From the NCBI GenBank assembly GCA_037969055.1, contig JBBKWR010000080.1, forward strand, positions 1-11,119: a stretch of DNA of 11,119 nucleotides, written 5' to 3'. The notes below the pieces were generated by a model. That model saw only the letters and a program-made list of their open reading frames with translations, was not told the origin of the DNA and did no database searches. How positions within the stretch are numbered: position 1 is the first letter of the stretch; the number at the start of each line of letters is the position of its first letter. This DNA is from Pelagihabitans sp037969055 (GTDB taxonomy: Bacteria > Bacteroidota > Bacteroidia > Flavobacteriales > Flavobacteriaceae). Shown here one piece after another: positions 1-6,552 of the stretch. The position numbers were made by a program, and so were the translations under genes.

Positions 1-3
1 AAG

Positions 4-249
4 ATGAATGACCTACACGCCGTTCAAAGGGAAATGATTAAATTTTTACGGAATTTGGGCAATATATACCCTCATGAGCTCCAAAACGAATTTCAAAAAT
101 TACATACCCAACTTAAGAAGTATGAGAACGATCCTTATGAAAAAAGAGCCTTTCTATATTTAGACATCATTTCTTGGTTGGAGAGTCATTTGGAAAACAA
201 ACCCGTGGCCCAGATCATCAGAGAAAAGGCAATGGTACACACCCGATAA
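4..249 (+). CDS. Small hypothetical helical protein (possibly 5'-truncated)
   Basis: An 81-residue reading frame that I do not recognise. It is rich in charged residues and leucine and looks all-helical, with no signal peptide, membrane segment or cysteine. The N-terminal half (LHAVQREMIKFLRNLGN, then NEFQKLHTQLKKYEND) is amphipathic and could form a coiled coil. The C-terminal half has an aromatic/hydrophobic stretch (FLYLDIISWLES) and ends in a basic tail. Only one codon (AAG) lies before the ATG, so the window edge prevents deciding whether this is a complete small protein or the C-terminus of a longer one. It converges on the lipoprotein gene at 953-402. Composition and codon use match the neighbours, so I believe it is coded, but no function can be assigned. 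Confidence 0.6.
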   Translation: MNDLHAVQREMIKFLRNLGNIYPHELQNEFQKLHTQLKKYENDPYEKRAFLYLDIISWLESHLENKPVAQIIREKAMVHTR

Positions 250-327
250 TACTGGCATTTAATCCTTGTGTTTTCACTAAAGTTTCTTATGGCCATACAA
301 CCACTTTTTAACTAACCAAATTGATTT

Positions 328-390
328 GTTAGCCTTATCAACAACAGGGATAAGTGGCTTAACACACTATTAAGTTTAAAAAACTTTAAT
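328..390. terminator. Candidate bidirectional terminator region between convergent genes
   Basis: The 152-bp gap between two convergent genes holds two imperfect inverted repeats. At 328-363, GTTA-GCC-TTATC pairs with GATAA-(gt)-GGC-(t)-TAAC across a 9-base loop, leaving small bulges. At 371-390, AAGTTT and AAACTT flank an A3 loop in very AT-rich DNA. Either could end transcription from both sides. The stems are weak and neither is followed by a clear T tract, so this is inferred mainly from position. Confidence 0.3.
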
Positions 391-401
391 AGGCCATGAT
401 A

Positions 402-953
402 TTAATTGTCCCCATTTTTTTTGTTGGATTTTGCATTAACGCTAGGTGTGGTTGTGCCAAAGTCGTTGATCAATCCGTCCCCCAATTTCTGAAATTCCTC
501 AGATTTGGCCATTTGACGTACTTTTACAGGATCAAAATTTCCATTGAAATAGAGGTATGAACCGCTGAGCCCATTATTGTTATAAATCAATATTTCTTTA
601 ACGGTATTTTTCTTTTCGCGGATGGATACCACGTTGCGCTTAAGGTCATCATTCTTTCGGTATACTTCGATAAATGAGTTCCCGGTGATACCGTTCATTT
701 CCTTGTTTAAAAATTCGGTTCTGGCAGGGGTGGCACTTGGAAATTGCATATATCTTAAATCTTTGGTATTGCCAATTAAGGATCCCATTTCGGGTGATAT
801 GTTACTGATGAGCGACAGCATAAAGCGGGGTACCCGGACCGCGGTTACCTGGTTGTCGTTTTTGTGGGCATTGTAGAAACCATCAATGGAATTATAGGTG
901 CTACAGGAGGTGATAAGGGTTATCCCCAAAATAATGAGTGTTCTCTTTAACAT
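402..953 (-). CDS. DUF4252-like lipoprotein
   Basis: A predicted lipoprotein of 183 residues. The start chosen is the ATG at 953-951: it puts a basic n-region and hydrophobic core (MLKRTLIILGITLI) directly before the lipobox I-T-S-C, with Cys17 as the lipidated residue. The frame stays open upstream into the pseudouridine synthase gene, but starting there would bury the signal peptide behind 17 polar residues. The mature part starts with a short spacer followed by a GFYNAHKND motif and VPRFMLSL, the pattern I associate with DUF4252, a Bacteroidota family of small secreted proteins of unknown role. The C-terminus is low-complexity and Asn/Lys-rich. It is the last gene of the panB-lspA-rluA cluster, 35 bp after the pseudouridine synthase stop. 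Lipidation would be completed by the LspA encoded two genes upstream. The lipoprotein call is strong; the family call is moderate. Confidence 0.75.
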   Translation of the reverse strand: MLKRTLIILGITLITSCSTYNSIDGFYNAHKNDNQVTAVRVPRFMLSLISNISPEMGSLIGNTKDLRYMQFPSATPARTEFLNKEMNGITGNSFIEVYRKNDDLKRNVVSIREKKNTVKEILIYNNNGLSGSYLYFNGNFDPVKVRQMAKSEEFQKLGDGLINDFGTTTPSVNAKSNKKNGDN

Positions 954-988
954 GGTAGTGTTTTTATAGTGTTTATGATGCTGTGTAA

Positions 989-1684
989 TCAACAAGCGTT
1001 CCAAACTGCATCTGATGGAGGTAGTGCAATTAAGTGTAACGGCTCTTTTTGAACAGGATGGACGAGTGAAATGCTCCTGGCATGTAAATGTATGCTTCCA
1101 TCTTTGTTGCTCCTATCAGAACCATATTTCAGATCTCCCTTAATGGGACAACCAATCGCAGCCAGTTGGGCCCTTATCTGATGGTGCCTGCCCGTTTTTA
1201 GATTTATTTCCAATAAAAAGTAAGCGTTTAACTTTTTAAGAATACGATAATCCAAAATGGCCTTTTTACTTTCTGGGACCTCTTTGGGATAGGCATACGA
1301 TTTGTTCTGTTTAGGATTGCGCTTTAACCAATGGATCAGCGTTCCTTCATTTGTTTCAGGGGGATGCTTCACGACGGCCCAATAGATTTTTTTGGTATCC
1401 CTTTCTGCGAAAAGCTTGTTTAGCCTGGTAAGCGCTTTGGAGGTTTTGGCAAAAATAACAATACCTGAGGTGGGTCTATCCAACCTGTGTGTTACCCCTA
1501 AATATACATTACCGGGCTTTTTATATTTTTCTTTAAGATATAATTTTACCAATTCACTGAGAGGGGAATCACCTGTTTTGTCGCCTTGGACAATATCCCC
1601 AGGTCTCTTATTTAGGGCGATCAGGTGGTTATCCTCGTAGATGACCAGTAAATTTTTTGTGGTGGAAACTGTTTTTGGACCCAC
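989..1684 (-). CDS. RluA-family RNA pseudouridine synthase
   Basis: A 231-residue cytoplasmic enzyme that converts uridine to pseudouridine in rRNA or tRNA. The catalytic motif HRLDRPTSG (residues 66-74) is present with the expected aspartate at 69. The NLKTGRHHQIRAQLA block (161-175) and GDLKYGS (183-189) are the other RluA-family signatures. The N-terminal strand VIYEDNHLIALNKRPGD (14-30) starts the catalytic fold directly, so there is no S4 RNA-binding domain, as in the RluA/TruC-like short members. The exact target base cannot be told from sequence. The start is a GTG whose first base is the last base of the lspA TAG stop (TAGTG), a one-base overlap that suggests translational coupling. 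A later start is possible because the conserved fold begins near residue 12. Confidence 0.92.
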   Translation of the reverse strand: MGPKTVSTTKNLLVIYEDNHLIALNKRPGDIVQGDKTGDSPLSELVKLYLKEKYKKPGNVYLGVTHRLDRPTSGIVIFAKTSKALTRLNKLFAERDTKKIYWAVVKHPPETNEGTLIHWLKRNPKQNKSYAYPKEVPESKKAILDYRILKKLNAYFLLEINLKTGRHHQIRAQLAAIGCPIKGDLKYGSDRSNKDGSIHLHARSISLVHPVQKEPLHLIALPPSDAVWNAC

Positions 1685-2211
1685 TAGATCGCTATATTTT
1701 TATTTCGCAATGAAATAATTAAAATGCAGAGTACGCCCATGGTCACTGATACATCGGCCATATTAAAAATACCAGTTCTTAGCACACCGATCTTTATCTG
1801 GAAGAAATCTGTCACCGAACCATGGACAATCCGATCAAAAAGATTTCCGATGCCTCCTCCTATAACGAATGAAAAAGCTATAATGAACCATCTGTTCATG
1901 TTTGTTTTACGGAGGATTTGTAGTAGTAACAGCAGTAAAACGAAACTAGGTAAGGCTTGGAGAAACAGTACTTTTAACAAAGGAGAAAAGCCTTCCCCAA
2001 AGCCAAGCATGGCACCGGTATTTTCTACATTGGTCAATATAAAATAATCATCCAACAATTGGATGTAGTCCCTGTTTTCCACTTTGTTTCTGACCACTCC
2101 TTTACTAATCTGATCGCAGCCAATATTTAGCAATACAATGAGGATTATACACAATCTCGAAAAAAAAATTCTGTGGCCCATACGGCTTGCATTAATACTG
2201 TTCTTCGTCAC
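1684..2211 (-). CDS. lspA: Lipoprotein signal peptidase II
   Basis: The inner-membrane aspartyl protease that removes the signal peptide from prolipoproteins after diacylglyceryl transfer to the lipobox cysteine. All family landmarks are visible: CDQISK (32-37), ENTGAMLGF (63-71), GGGIGNLFDR (118-127) with catalytic Asp126, and FNMADVSVTMG (149-159) with catalytic Asp153. There are four hydrophobic segments (about 16-31, 77-100, 106-123 and 153-167), matching the four-helix topology. At 175 residues it is slightly longer than the common 155-170. The first ATG (2211) overlaps the end of panB by 20 bp. A second Met, residue 11 (ATG at 2181-2179), lies 10 bp past the panB stop and would give a 165-residue protein closer to the family norm, so the shorter form may be the true one. 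The SRLCIILIVLLNIGC stretch is the first membrane helix, not a lipoprotein signal. Confidence 0.95.
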   Translation of the reverse strand: MTKNSINASRMGHRIFFSRLCIILIVLLNIGCDQISKGVVRNKVENRDYIQLLDDYFILTNVENTGAMLGFGEGFSPLLKVLFLQALPSFVLLLLLLQILRKTNMNRWFIIAFSFVIGGGIGNLFDRIVHGSVTDFFQIKIGVLRTGIFNMADVSVTMGVLCILIISLRNKNIAI

Positions 2212-3010
2212 TTGGAAAATCCCTACTCTTTACATCGACAACATACTGCCCAATTGCTTTGCCCATATCTTCGTAAAGGTTCATATATCGTCGTAAAAAC
2301 CTAGGATTAAATTCATGTGTCATGCCCAACAGATCGTGAATTACGAGCACTTGTCCATCAGCAAATTTCCCGCCGCCGATACCAATCGTTGGAATGGAGA
2401 TGCTTTCTGAAACCTTTTTGGTCAATAAGGCCGGTATTTTTTCCAGAACAATGCCAAAACAACCTAGTTTTTCAAGTAATTTAGCATCTTCCATTAATTT
2501 TTTAGCTTCTTGATCTTCCTTCGCCCTAACTGAATATGTTCCAAATTTATAGATTGATTGTGGTGTAAGTCCCAAATGGCCCATCACCGGAATACCGGCA
2601 TTTAAAATTCGTTTTACGGATTCTTTTATTTCGTCCCCACCCTCCAATTTAACGGCATGGGCACCACTTTCTTTCATGATTCGAATGGCGGATCGTAGGG
2701 CTTCCTTTGGGTCGCTCTGGTAACTTCCGAAGGGTATATCAACAACCACTAAGGCACGGTCCACAGCCCTTATGACCGAGGTGGCATGATAAATCATTTG
2801 ATCCAAGGTGATGGGTAGGGTGGTCTCGTGCCCAGCCATGACATTGCTTGCCGAATCTCCCACCAAAATAACATCAACATTAGCTGAGTCTACGATTTTG
2901 GCCATTGAATAATCATAAGCCGTGAGCATGGAAATCTTTTCCCCATTTTTTTTCATATCTACGAGCGACTTTACCGTGACCCTCTTGTACTCTTTTTTGG
3001 CGGTTGACAT
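2192..3010 (-). CDS. panB: 3-methyl-2-oxobutanoate hydroxymethyltransferase (ketopantoate synthase)
   Basis: Catalyses transfer of a hydroxymethyl group from 5,10-methylene-THF to alpha-ketoisovalerate, giving ketopantoate, the first committed step towards pantothenate and coenzyme A (EC 2.1.2.11). The 272 residues cover the whole TIM-barrel family: MLTAYDYS (28-35), VGDSASNVMAG (50-60) and VVVDIPFGSY (88-97) carry the metal-binding Asp52 and Asp91; KLEGG (121-125), MGHLGLTPQS (143-152), the predicted catalytic base Glu190 in VLEKIP, and the phosphate loop TIGIGGG (208-214) follow. The start at ATG 3010 gives a short polar leader before the conserved KSLVDMKKNGEKI block. It is the first gene of the minus-strand cluster that continues into lspA. 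No panC or panD lies nearby, so the pathway genes are dispersed here. Confidence 0.97.
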   Translation of the reverse strand: MSTAKKEYKRVTVKSLVDMKKNGEKISMLTAYDYSMAKIVDSANVDVILVGDSASNVMAGHETTLPITLDQMIYHATSVIRAVDRALVVVDIPFGSYQSDPKEALRSAIRIMKESGAHAVKLEGGDEIKESVKRILNAGIPVMGHLGLTPQSIYKFGTYSVRAKEDQEAKKLMEDAKLLEKLGCFGIVLEKIPALLTKKVSESISIPTIGIGGGKFADGQVLVIHDLLGMTHEFNPRFLRRYMNLYEDMGKAIGQYVVDVKSRDFPSDEEQY

Positions 3011-3030
3011 GTGATTTTATTTAGCTGGGA

Positions 3031-3038
3031 TAAAAGTA
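3031..3038 (-). promoter_or_regulatory. Possible -7 element for the panB-lspA-rluA-lipoprotein cluster
   Basis: TACTTTTA on the minus strand fits TAnnTTTG except for the last base and lies about 20 bases before the panB ATG. I see no convincing TTG at the -33 position, so this is only the best candidate in the leader. Confidence 0.25.
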
Positions 3039-3091
3039 AGGAAATAGTTTTAGGGTTAAACGCACTTAAGGTTCAAGTTTAAGGCTTAAGG

Positions 3092-3150
3092 TATTGGGTA
3101 GAATAATAGGTACCCATGATACCAATCCTAAAAGGTATTTCAACCCAATA
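3092..3150. repeat. Nested inverted repeats in the divergent panB / NTF2-like promoter region
   Basis: TATTGGGT (3092-3099) and ACCCAATA (3143-3150) are a perfect 8-bp inverted repeat. Inside it, ATACC (3119-3123) pairs with GGTAT (3134-3138), and GGTACC (3109-3114) is itself palindromic. The structure sits between two divergent genes, just upstream of the candidate -7 element of the rightward gene. It could be an operator pair or a cruciform/hairpin; nothing identifies a binding protein. Confidence 0.4.
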
Positions 3151-3157
3151 ATTTATC

Positions 3158-3165
3158 TATTTTTG
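3158..3165 (+). promoter_or_regulatory. Bacteroidota-type -7 element (TAnnTTTG) for the NTF2-like gene
   Basis: TATTTTTG matches TAnnTTTG exactly and ends 14 bases before the ATG at 3180, implying a leader of only about 5-10 bases. No clear -33 TTG is seen at the usual spacing. Confidence 0.45.
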
Positions 3166-3179
3166 CAAAAAACAGGAAT

Positions 3180-3635
3180 ATGAAACTAGTAATCGTAGTG
3201 CTAATGTTAATAGGACAACACTTGGTTTCGGCACAGCAGTCGGACAAGCAGGCAGTGCAAAGCGCCATCGTAACTTTCTTCGAGGGCTTCCATCAACAAG
3301 ATTCCACAATAATTAAGCAAGTGGTCTCCGAAGCTGTGACGCTCCAAACCATTTCAACAGATTCCCTTGGATCAACTGCATTAAGGCAAGAAAATTTTTC
3401 CGAGTTCGTGCGATCGATCGTGGGAATTCCTAAAACCACCAAGTTCGAGGAGGTCATCAAATCGTTTTCCATACAAATAGATGGTCCAATGGCCAATGTA
3501 TGGGCTCCATATGAATTTAGGCTTAATGGTGCATTCCATCATTGTGGCGTAAATTCATTTCAGATGCTCCTGCTAGGGGAACAGTGGAAGATCATCTACT
3601 TGATCGATACAAGACGCAAGGAGGGTTGTGAATAG
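3180..3635 (+). CDS. Secreted NTF2-like (SnoaL/lumazine-binding-like) protein
   Basis: A 151-residue exported protein. Residues 1-18 form a Sec signal peptide (MKLVIVVLMLIGQHLVSA) with likely cleavage before Gln19. The mature part has the order of an NTF2 fold: an initial helix (DKQAVQSAIVTFFEGFHQQD), a second helix with the change to DSTIIKQVVSEAVTL, then a curved sheet ending in a hydrophobic strand pair (NVWAPYEFRLNGAFHHCGVNSFQML, then GEQWKIIYLIDTRR). The form W-Y-F-H-x-G-N-F-Q with a final WKI-Y-I-D strand is common in Bacteroidota NTF2-like proteins often annotated as nuclear transport factor 2 family or putative lumazine-binding. Whether it binds a ligand or is an enzyme cannot be told. 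It is monocistronic, divergent from panB and convergent with the oxidoreductase gene. Two cysteines (122, 150) could form a disulfide in the periplasm. Confidence 0.8.
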   Translation: MKLVIVVLMLIGQHLVSAQQSDKQAVQSAIVTFFEGFHQQDSTIIKQVVSEAVTLQTISTDSLGSTALRQENFSEFVRSIVGIPKTTKFEEVIKSFSIQIDGPMANVWAPYEFRLNGAFHHCGVNSFQMLLLGEQWKIIYLIDTRRKEGCE

Positions 3636-3640
3636 TTTGG

Positions 3641-3717
3641 GTGAAAAACGTATGCCAAAACTCAAGACACTTTGTTTGTTGGGCAAAAGTTCTTGATTCG
3701 ATACTATAAATTTTCAC
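3641..3717. terminator. Candidate bidirectional terminator structure between convergent genes
   Basis: In the 81-bp gap, GTGAAAA (3641-3647) and TTTTCAC (3711-3717) form a perfect 7-bp inverted repeat around a nested TCAAGA (3662-3667) / TCTTGA (3691-3696) hairpin. The outer arm touches the oxidoreductase stop codon. The long loop and low GC make this a weak terminator; it is called from position and symmetry. Confidence 0.3.
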
Positions 3718-5183
3718 TACATCCCCCAACCTTCCCTATAAATTCTACCTACAAACTGATTGGCCTCCTCCATATTTGTGATGCGCATATTTTCCCCATC
3801 CCACAATAATTTTTTACGAGCAAAGAATTCCATATTCCCTTCACTGTTTTCCCGCTGCAGCATATAACTGCGTATGGCAAGGTTGCCCATGAGAACCGTT
3901 TCGGTCATAGGCCCTGCATAATCGAATGACGAGGTAAGGGCGAGGTGCTCAGGACTGTTGAACCCAGCCTTGCAGGCATCGACCCATAAACGTTGGTGGC
4001 CATATTCAGGTTCCTCGTTGGGCTCTACCTCCGGACCAAAATCGGTTGTACCATCGTTAAGGTACAATTTAGGCATCAGGGGCGAGCTATCATTGATATT
4101 GGTCGAGATGATTCCCTTTTCACCAATGATGAGCACCCCATTCGCACTGTTCTTGCCACCTATGTCATTGTCGGCGGGGATGATATCAGGATGTGAAGGC
4201 CTTATGCCGCCGTCACTCCATGTCATTTCAATGGGAGATTTACTTTTTTCCGTAGCCCCAAAATGGAGGGTCGTAAAAGAAGATGGCGGACAGCCTTCCG
4301 GATGGTAGTCGGCATTCCACATTTGAGAGTAAACCGACCCAACGCTACATTCGGCATCGGTAGGGTATTTTAGACCCAAGGTCCTAAAGGGAATATCGAT
4401 CAAATGACAGCCGACATCACCTAATGCCCCGGTGCCATAATCCCACCATCCCCTCCAATTAAAGGGGTGCAGATTGGGCGTGAACGGTCGTGCTGGTGCT
4501 GGACCTAACCATAGGTCCCAATATAGTTCCGCAGGTTTTAGGCTCTCGTCTGGTTGGGGCATGGCATAACCTTGTGGCCACACCGGGCGGTTGGTCCATA
4601 CCTGTACTTTAGAAATTTTGCCTAGGGCATCCGAATCGATCCAGTTCTGGACCATGTTCAATAGTGGATTCGAGCCCCCTTGGTTGCCCATCTGACTGAC
4701 AATCTTTTTATTTCGAGCCATTTCCGTAAGCATTCGCGCTTCCCTTATATTATGGGTAAGGGGCTTTTGAACATAAACATGAATGCCCTTATCCATTGCA
4801 AAGGCAGCCGCTGGGCCATGAACATGATCAGGGGTTGAGATGGTCACGGCATCTATTCCTTTTTCTTTTTCCAGCATCACTCGAAAATCGTTATATAGCT
4901 TGGCCTTGGGAAAGTTTTCCAAGGAACGTTTGGCCGAACCTGAGAAATCAACATCGCATAGGGCGACCACTTTTTCGCGGCCGTTTACCGACGCATTCTT
5001 AATATCGCTAGCACCTTTGCCGCCTGCACCAATAGCTGCCAAATGTAATCGATCACTGGGCGCTATGTATCCGACCCCTCCAAGAACATGACGGGGCACA
5101 ATAAAAATAGACGCCGCGACTGCACCTTTTTTTAGAAATGATCTACGGGAGTTGGTCTGGTTTTTTTTGTTTTTTTCTTTCAT
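3717..5183 (-). CDS. Tat-exported Gfo/Idh/MocA-family oxidoreductase
   Basis: A 488-residue NAD(P)-dependent oxidoreductase predicted to act outside the cytoplasm. The N-terminus carries a twin-arginine signal, SRRSFLKKG (12-20), followed by a hydrophobic stretch (AVAASIFIVP). The Rossmann domain starts at LHLAAIGAGGKG (47-57); DAVTISTPDHVH (111-122) and VYVQKPLTHN (137-146) follow, the latter being the EKP motif with Gln in place of Glu. The C-terminal sheet domain holds GTGALGDVGCHLIDIPF (250-266), whose Asp256, His260 and Asp263 are the usual substrate/catalytic positions. WWDYGTG and PEYGHQRLWVDACKAG are typical of the long Bacteroidota/Planctomycetota secreted branch. In this branch the cofactor is normally bound before Tat export. 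Family members oxidise sugar hydroxyls, often at C3. The divergent DUF1080 gene suggests a shared glycoside substrate, but this is inference. Runs of A7-A8 near the start codon are discussed under findings. Confidence 0.92.
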   Translation of the reverse strand: MKEKNKKNQTNSRRSFLKKGAVAASIFIVPRHVLGGVGYIAPSDRLHLAAIGAGGKGASDIKNASVNGREKVVALCDVDFSGSAKRSLENFPKAKLYNDFRVMLEKEKGIDAVTISTPDHVHGPAAAFAMDKGIHVYVQKPLTHNIREARMLTEMARNKKIVSQMGNQGGSNPLLNMVQNWIDSDALGKISKVQVWTNRPVWPQGYAMPQPDESLKPAELYWDLWLGPAPARPFTPNLHPFNWRGWWDYGTGALGDVGCHLIDIPFRTLGLKYPTDAECSVGSVYSQMWNADYHPEGCPPSSFTTLHFGATEKSKSPIEMTWSDGGIRPSHPDIIPADNDIGGKNSANGVLIIGEKGIISTNINDSSPLMPKLYLNDGTTDFGPEVEPNEEPEYGHQRLWVDACKAGFNSPEHLALTSSFDYAGPMTETVLMGNLAIRSYMLQRENSEGNMEFFARKKLLWDGENMRITNMEEANQFVGRIYREGWGM

Positions 5184-5225
5184 TGTAGGGTGGGTTCATT
5201 AAGGTTAACAACGATTTAAAGTTAA

Positions 5226-5252
5226 TAAAAATAATCAAGGTTCCTAAATCTA
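5226..5252 (-). promoter_or_regulatory. Possible -7 elements for the oxidoreductase gene
   Basis: On the minus strand TAGATTTA (5252-5245) and TATTTTTA (5233-5226) both fit TAnnTTT with A in place of the final G. A TTG lies 16 bases before the first one, close to but shorter than the usual -33 spacing. They lie about 40-70 bases before the ATG at 5183. The choice between them cannot be made from sequence. Confidence 0.25.
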
Positions 5253-5316
5253 TCCCAGCACAAAACATCAATCCATAAGTAATGGAATATATTTTATAGA
5301 TATAACCTAGATTATT

Positions 5317-5324
5317 TATATTTA
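5317..5324 (+). promoter_or_regulatory. Possible -7 element for the DUF1080 gene
   Basis: TATATTTA fits TAnnTTTG except for the last base and ends 20 bases before the ATG at 5345, a normal distance. No TTG is present at the -33 position. It shares the 161-bp intergenic region with the divergent oxidoreductase promoter. Confidence 0.35.
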
Positions 5325-5344
5325 CCGTTCTTAAAGACAATAAG

Positions 5345-6286
5345 ATGCGAATCAAATCAACACTATTATTTGTTTGCTTAGGACTGTTGCTAAGCACAAT
5401 TCCTACCAACAGCAATGCCCAAGAATCAAATCCAATGGAAGGCCGCTGGAACATGGTCATCTCCCAAGAAGGGAAACAGCTGCCCTCTTGGTTGGAAATT
5501 ACACATTCGGGGAACAATACGCTGGTGGGTCGTTTTGTATATGCCTCTGGTAGCGCTAGACCGGTGGCTGAAGTGAAATTGAATGATGGAAAATTTAACT
5601 TTTCCATTCCTCCCCAATGGGAACCTGCTGGAGTTGATATGCAGTTTGAAGGAATGATGGACGGTGACGGCCTTACCGGCACGATGGTTTATACGGATGG
5701 AAACACCTATAACTGGAAGGCAACCCGGGCCCCTAAGCTAACCTATAACAATAATCCCAAATGGGCCAAGCCCATATCGCTCTTCAATGGAAAGGATTTG
5801 GCTGGTTGGCATACCGAAGGGGAGAACCAATGGCTTGTTGAAAAGGGTATTTTAAAGAGTCCAAAGTCAGGGTCTAATCTAATCTCTAACGAAACTTTTA
5901 CCGATTTTAAACTTCACGTTGAATTTCGCTACCCGGAAGGGAGCAATAGTGGTATTTATCTACGCGGTCGATATGAAGTGCAGATTGCCGACAACAAAGG
6001 AATGGAACCATCGAACGTTTTGCTAGGTGGGATTTACGGGTTCCTTACGCCTAATGAAATGGTTGCCAAAGCGGCCGGGGAATGGCAGGTATATGACATT
6101 ACCCTCGTAGGGCGTAGGGTCACCATAGTGGCCAATGGGGTTACCATAATTAGTGGGCAGAATATCCCTGGCATGACAGGTGGGGCAATGGATAATAACG
6201 AAGCGGAACCAGGACCGATCATGATACAAGGTGATCATGGACCCGTGGAATTCAAAAGCATGGTCATTACCCCTATCGCAAAATAA
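5345..6286 (+). CDS. Secreted DUF1080 protein (3-keto-disaccharide hydrolase/lyase-type fold) with extra N-terminal domain
   Basis: A 313-residue exported protein. Residues 1-25 are a signal peptide (hydrophobic core LLFVCLGLLLST, likely cleavage NSNA|QES). Residues about 30-130 form a beta-rich, lipocalin-like domain (MEGRWNMVIS, LVGRFVYASGSARPV, FSIPPQWEP, YNWKATRAP). Residues about 144-312 are a DUF1080 domain (PF06439), a concanavalin-like jelly roll, with its usual blocks: SLFNGKDLAGWH (145-156), GSNSGIYLRGRYEVQI (199-214), GEWQVYDITLVGRRVTIVANG (245-265, described here by position) and a closing GPIMIQGDHGPVEF (290-303). Characterised members cleave 3-keto-glycosides made by Gfo/Idh/MocA oxidases. 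The divergent neighbour encodes exactly such an oxidoreductase with a Tat signal, so both would meet in the periplasm. Whether this copy is a hydrolase, a lyase or only a binding protein cannot be read from sequence. Confidence 0.9.
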   Translation: MRIKSTLLFVCLGLLLSTIPTNSNAQESNPMEGRWNMVISQEGKQLPSWLEITHSGNNTLVGRFVYASGSARPVAEVKLNDGKFNFSIPPQWEPAGVDMQFEGMMDGDGLTGTMVYTDGNTYNWKATRAPKLTYNNNPKWAKPISLFNGKDLAGWHTEGENQWLVEKGILKSPKSGSNLISNETFTDFKLHVEFRYPEGSNSGIYLRGRYEVQIADNKGMEPSNVLLGGIYGFLTPNEMVAKAAGEWQVYDITLVGRRVTIVANGVTIISGQNIPGMTGGAMDNNEAEPGPIMIQGDHGPVEFKSMVITPIAK

Positions 6287-6354
6287 CAGTAATCTTTTGC
6301 TTTACCCGCGACAAATCTACGAGCAGATTATAGACATGATCTTAGATGGTTCTG

Positions 6355-6371
6355 GCAATGTATAACATTGC
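6355..6371. repeat. 17-bp palindrome GCAATG-N5-CATTGC
   Basis: Two perfect 6-bp arms around TATAA, 69 bases after the DUF1080 stop. No T tract follows, so it is not a standard intrinsic terminator; the symmetry resembles a dimeric regulator site. Confidence 0.4.
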
Positions 6372-6552
6372 TAAACCAACGGTATAAATTTTCATAGATG
6401 CCGTGGTTCCCACCGTTTTGTGCCTAAGAAGTAGTAAGGCTATAATTTCAGGATATCCAAACTTTTATTTATGTGCTAGCATCGAATAAGGGATATTCCA
6501 AGCATTACTGGGCTATTTTACAATCTTTGATTGTCGTTTTGTGACTGCAGAA

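Noticed and set aside
954..1004. Upstream ATG that would extend the lipoprotein by 17 residues
   Set aside because: The polar extension would bury the signal peptide and overlap the pseudouridine synthase gene.
2113..2135. Lipobox-like LLNIGC in LspA
   Set aside because: The cysteine is followed by the DQISK motif of LspA and lies in its first membrane helix.
5143..5682. Minus-strand open frame of 179 codons spanning the shared promoter region and the DUF1080 start
   Set aside because: It overlaps two well-supported genes and the promoters between them, and its product shows no family motif.
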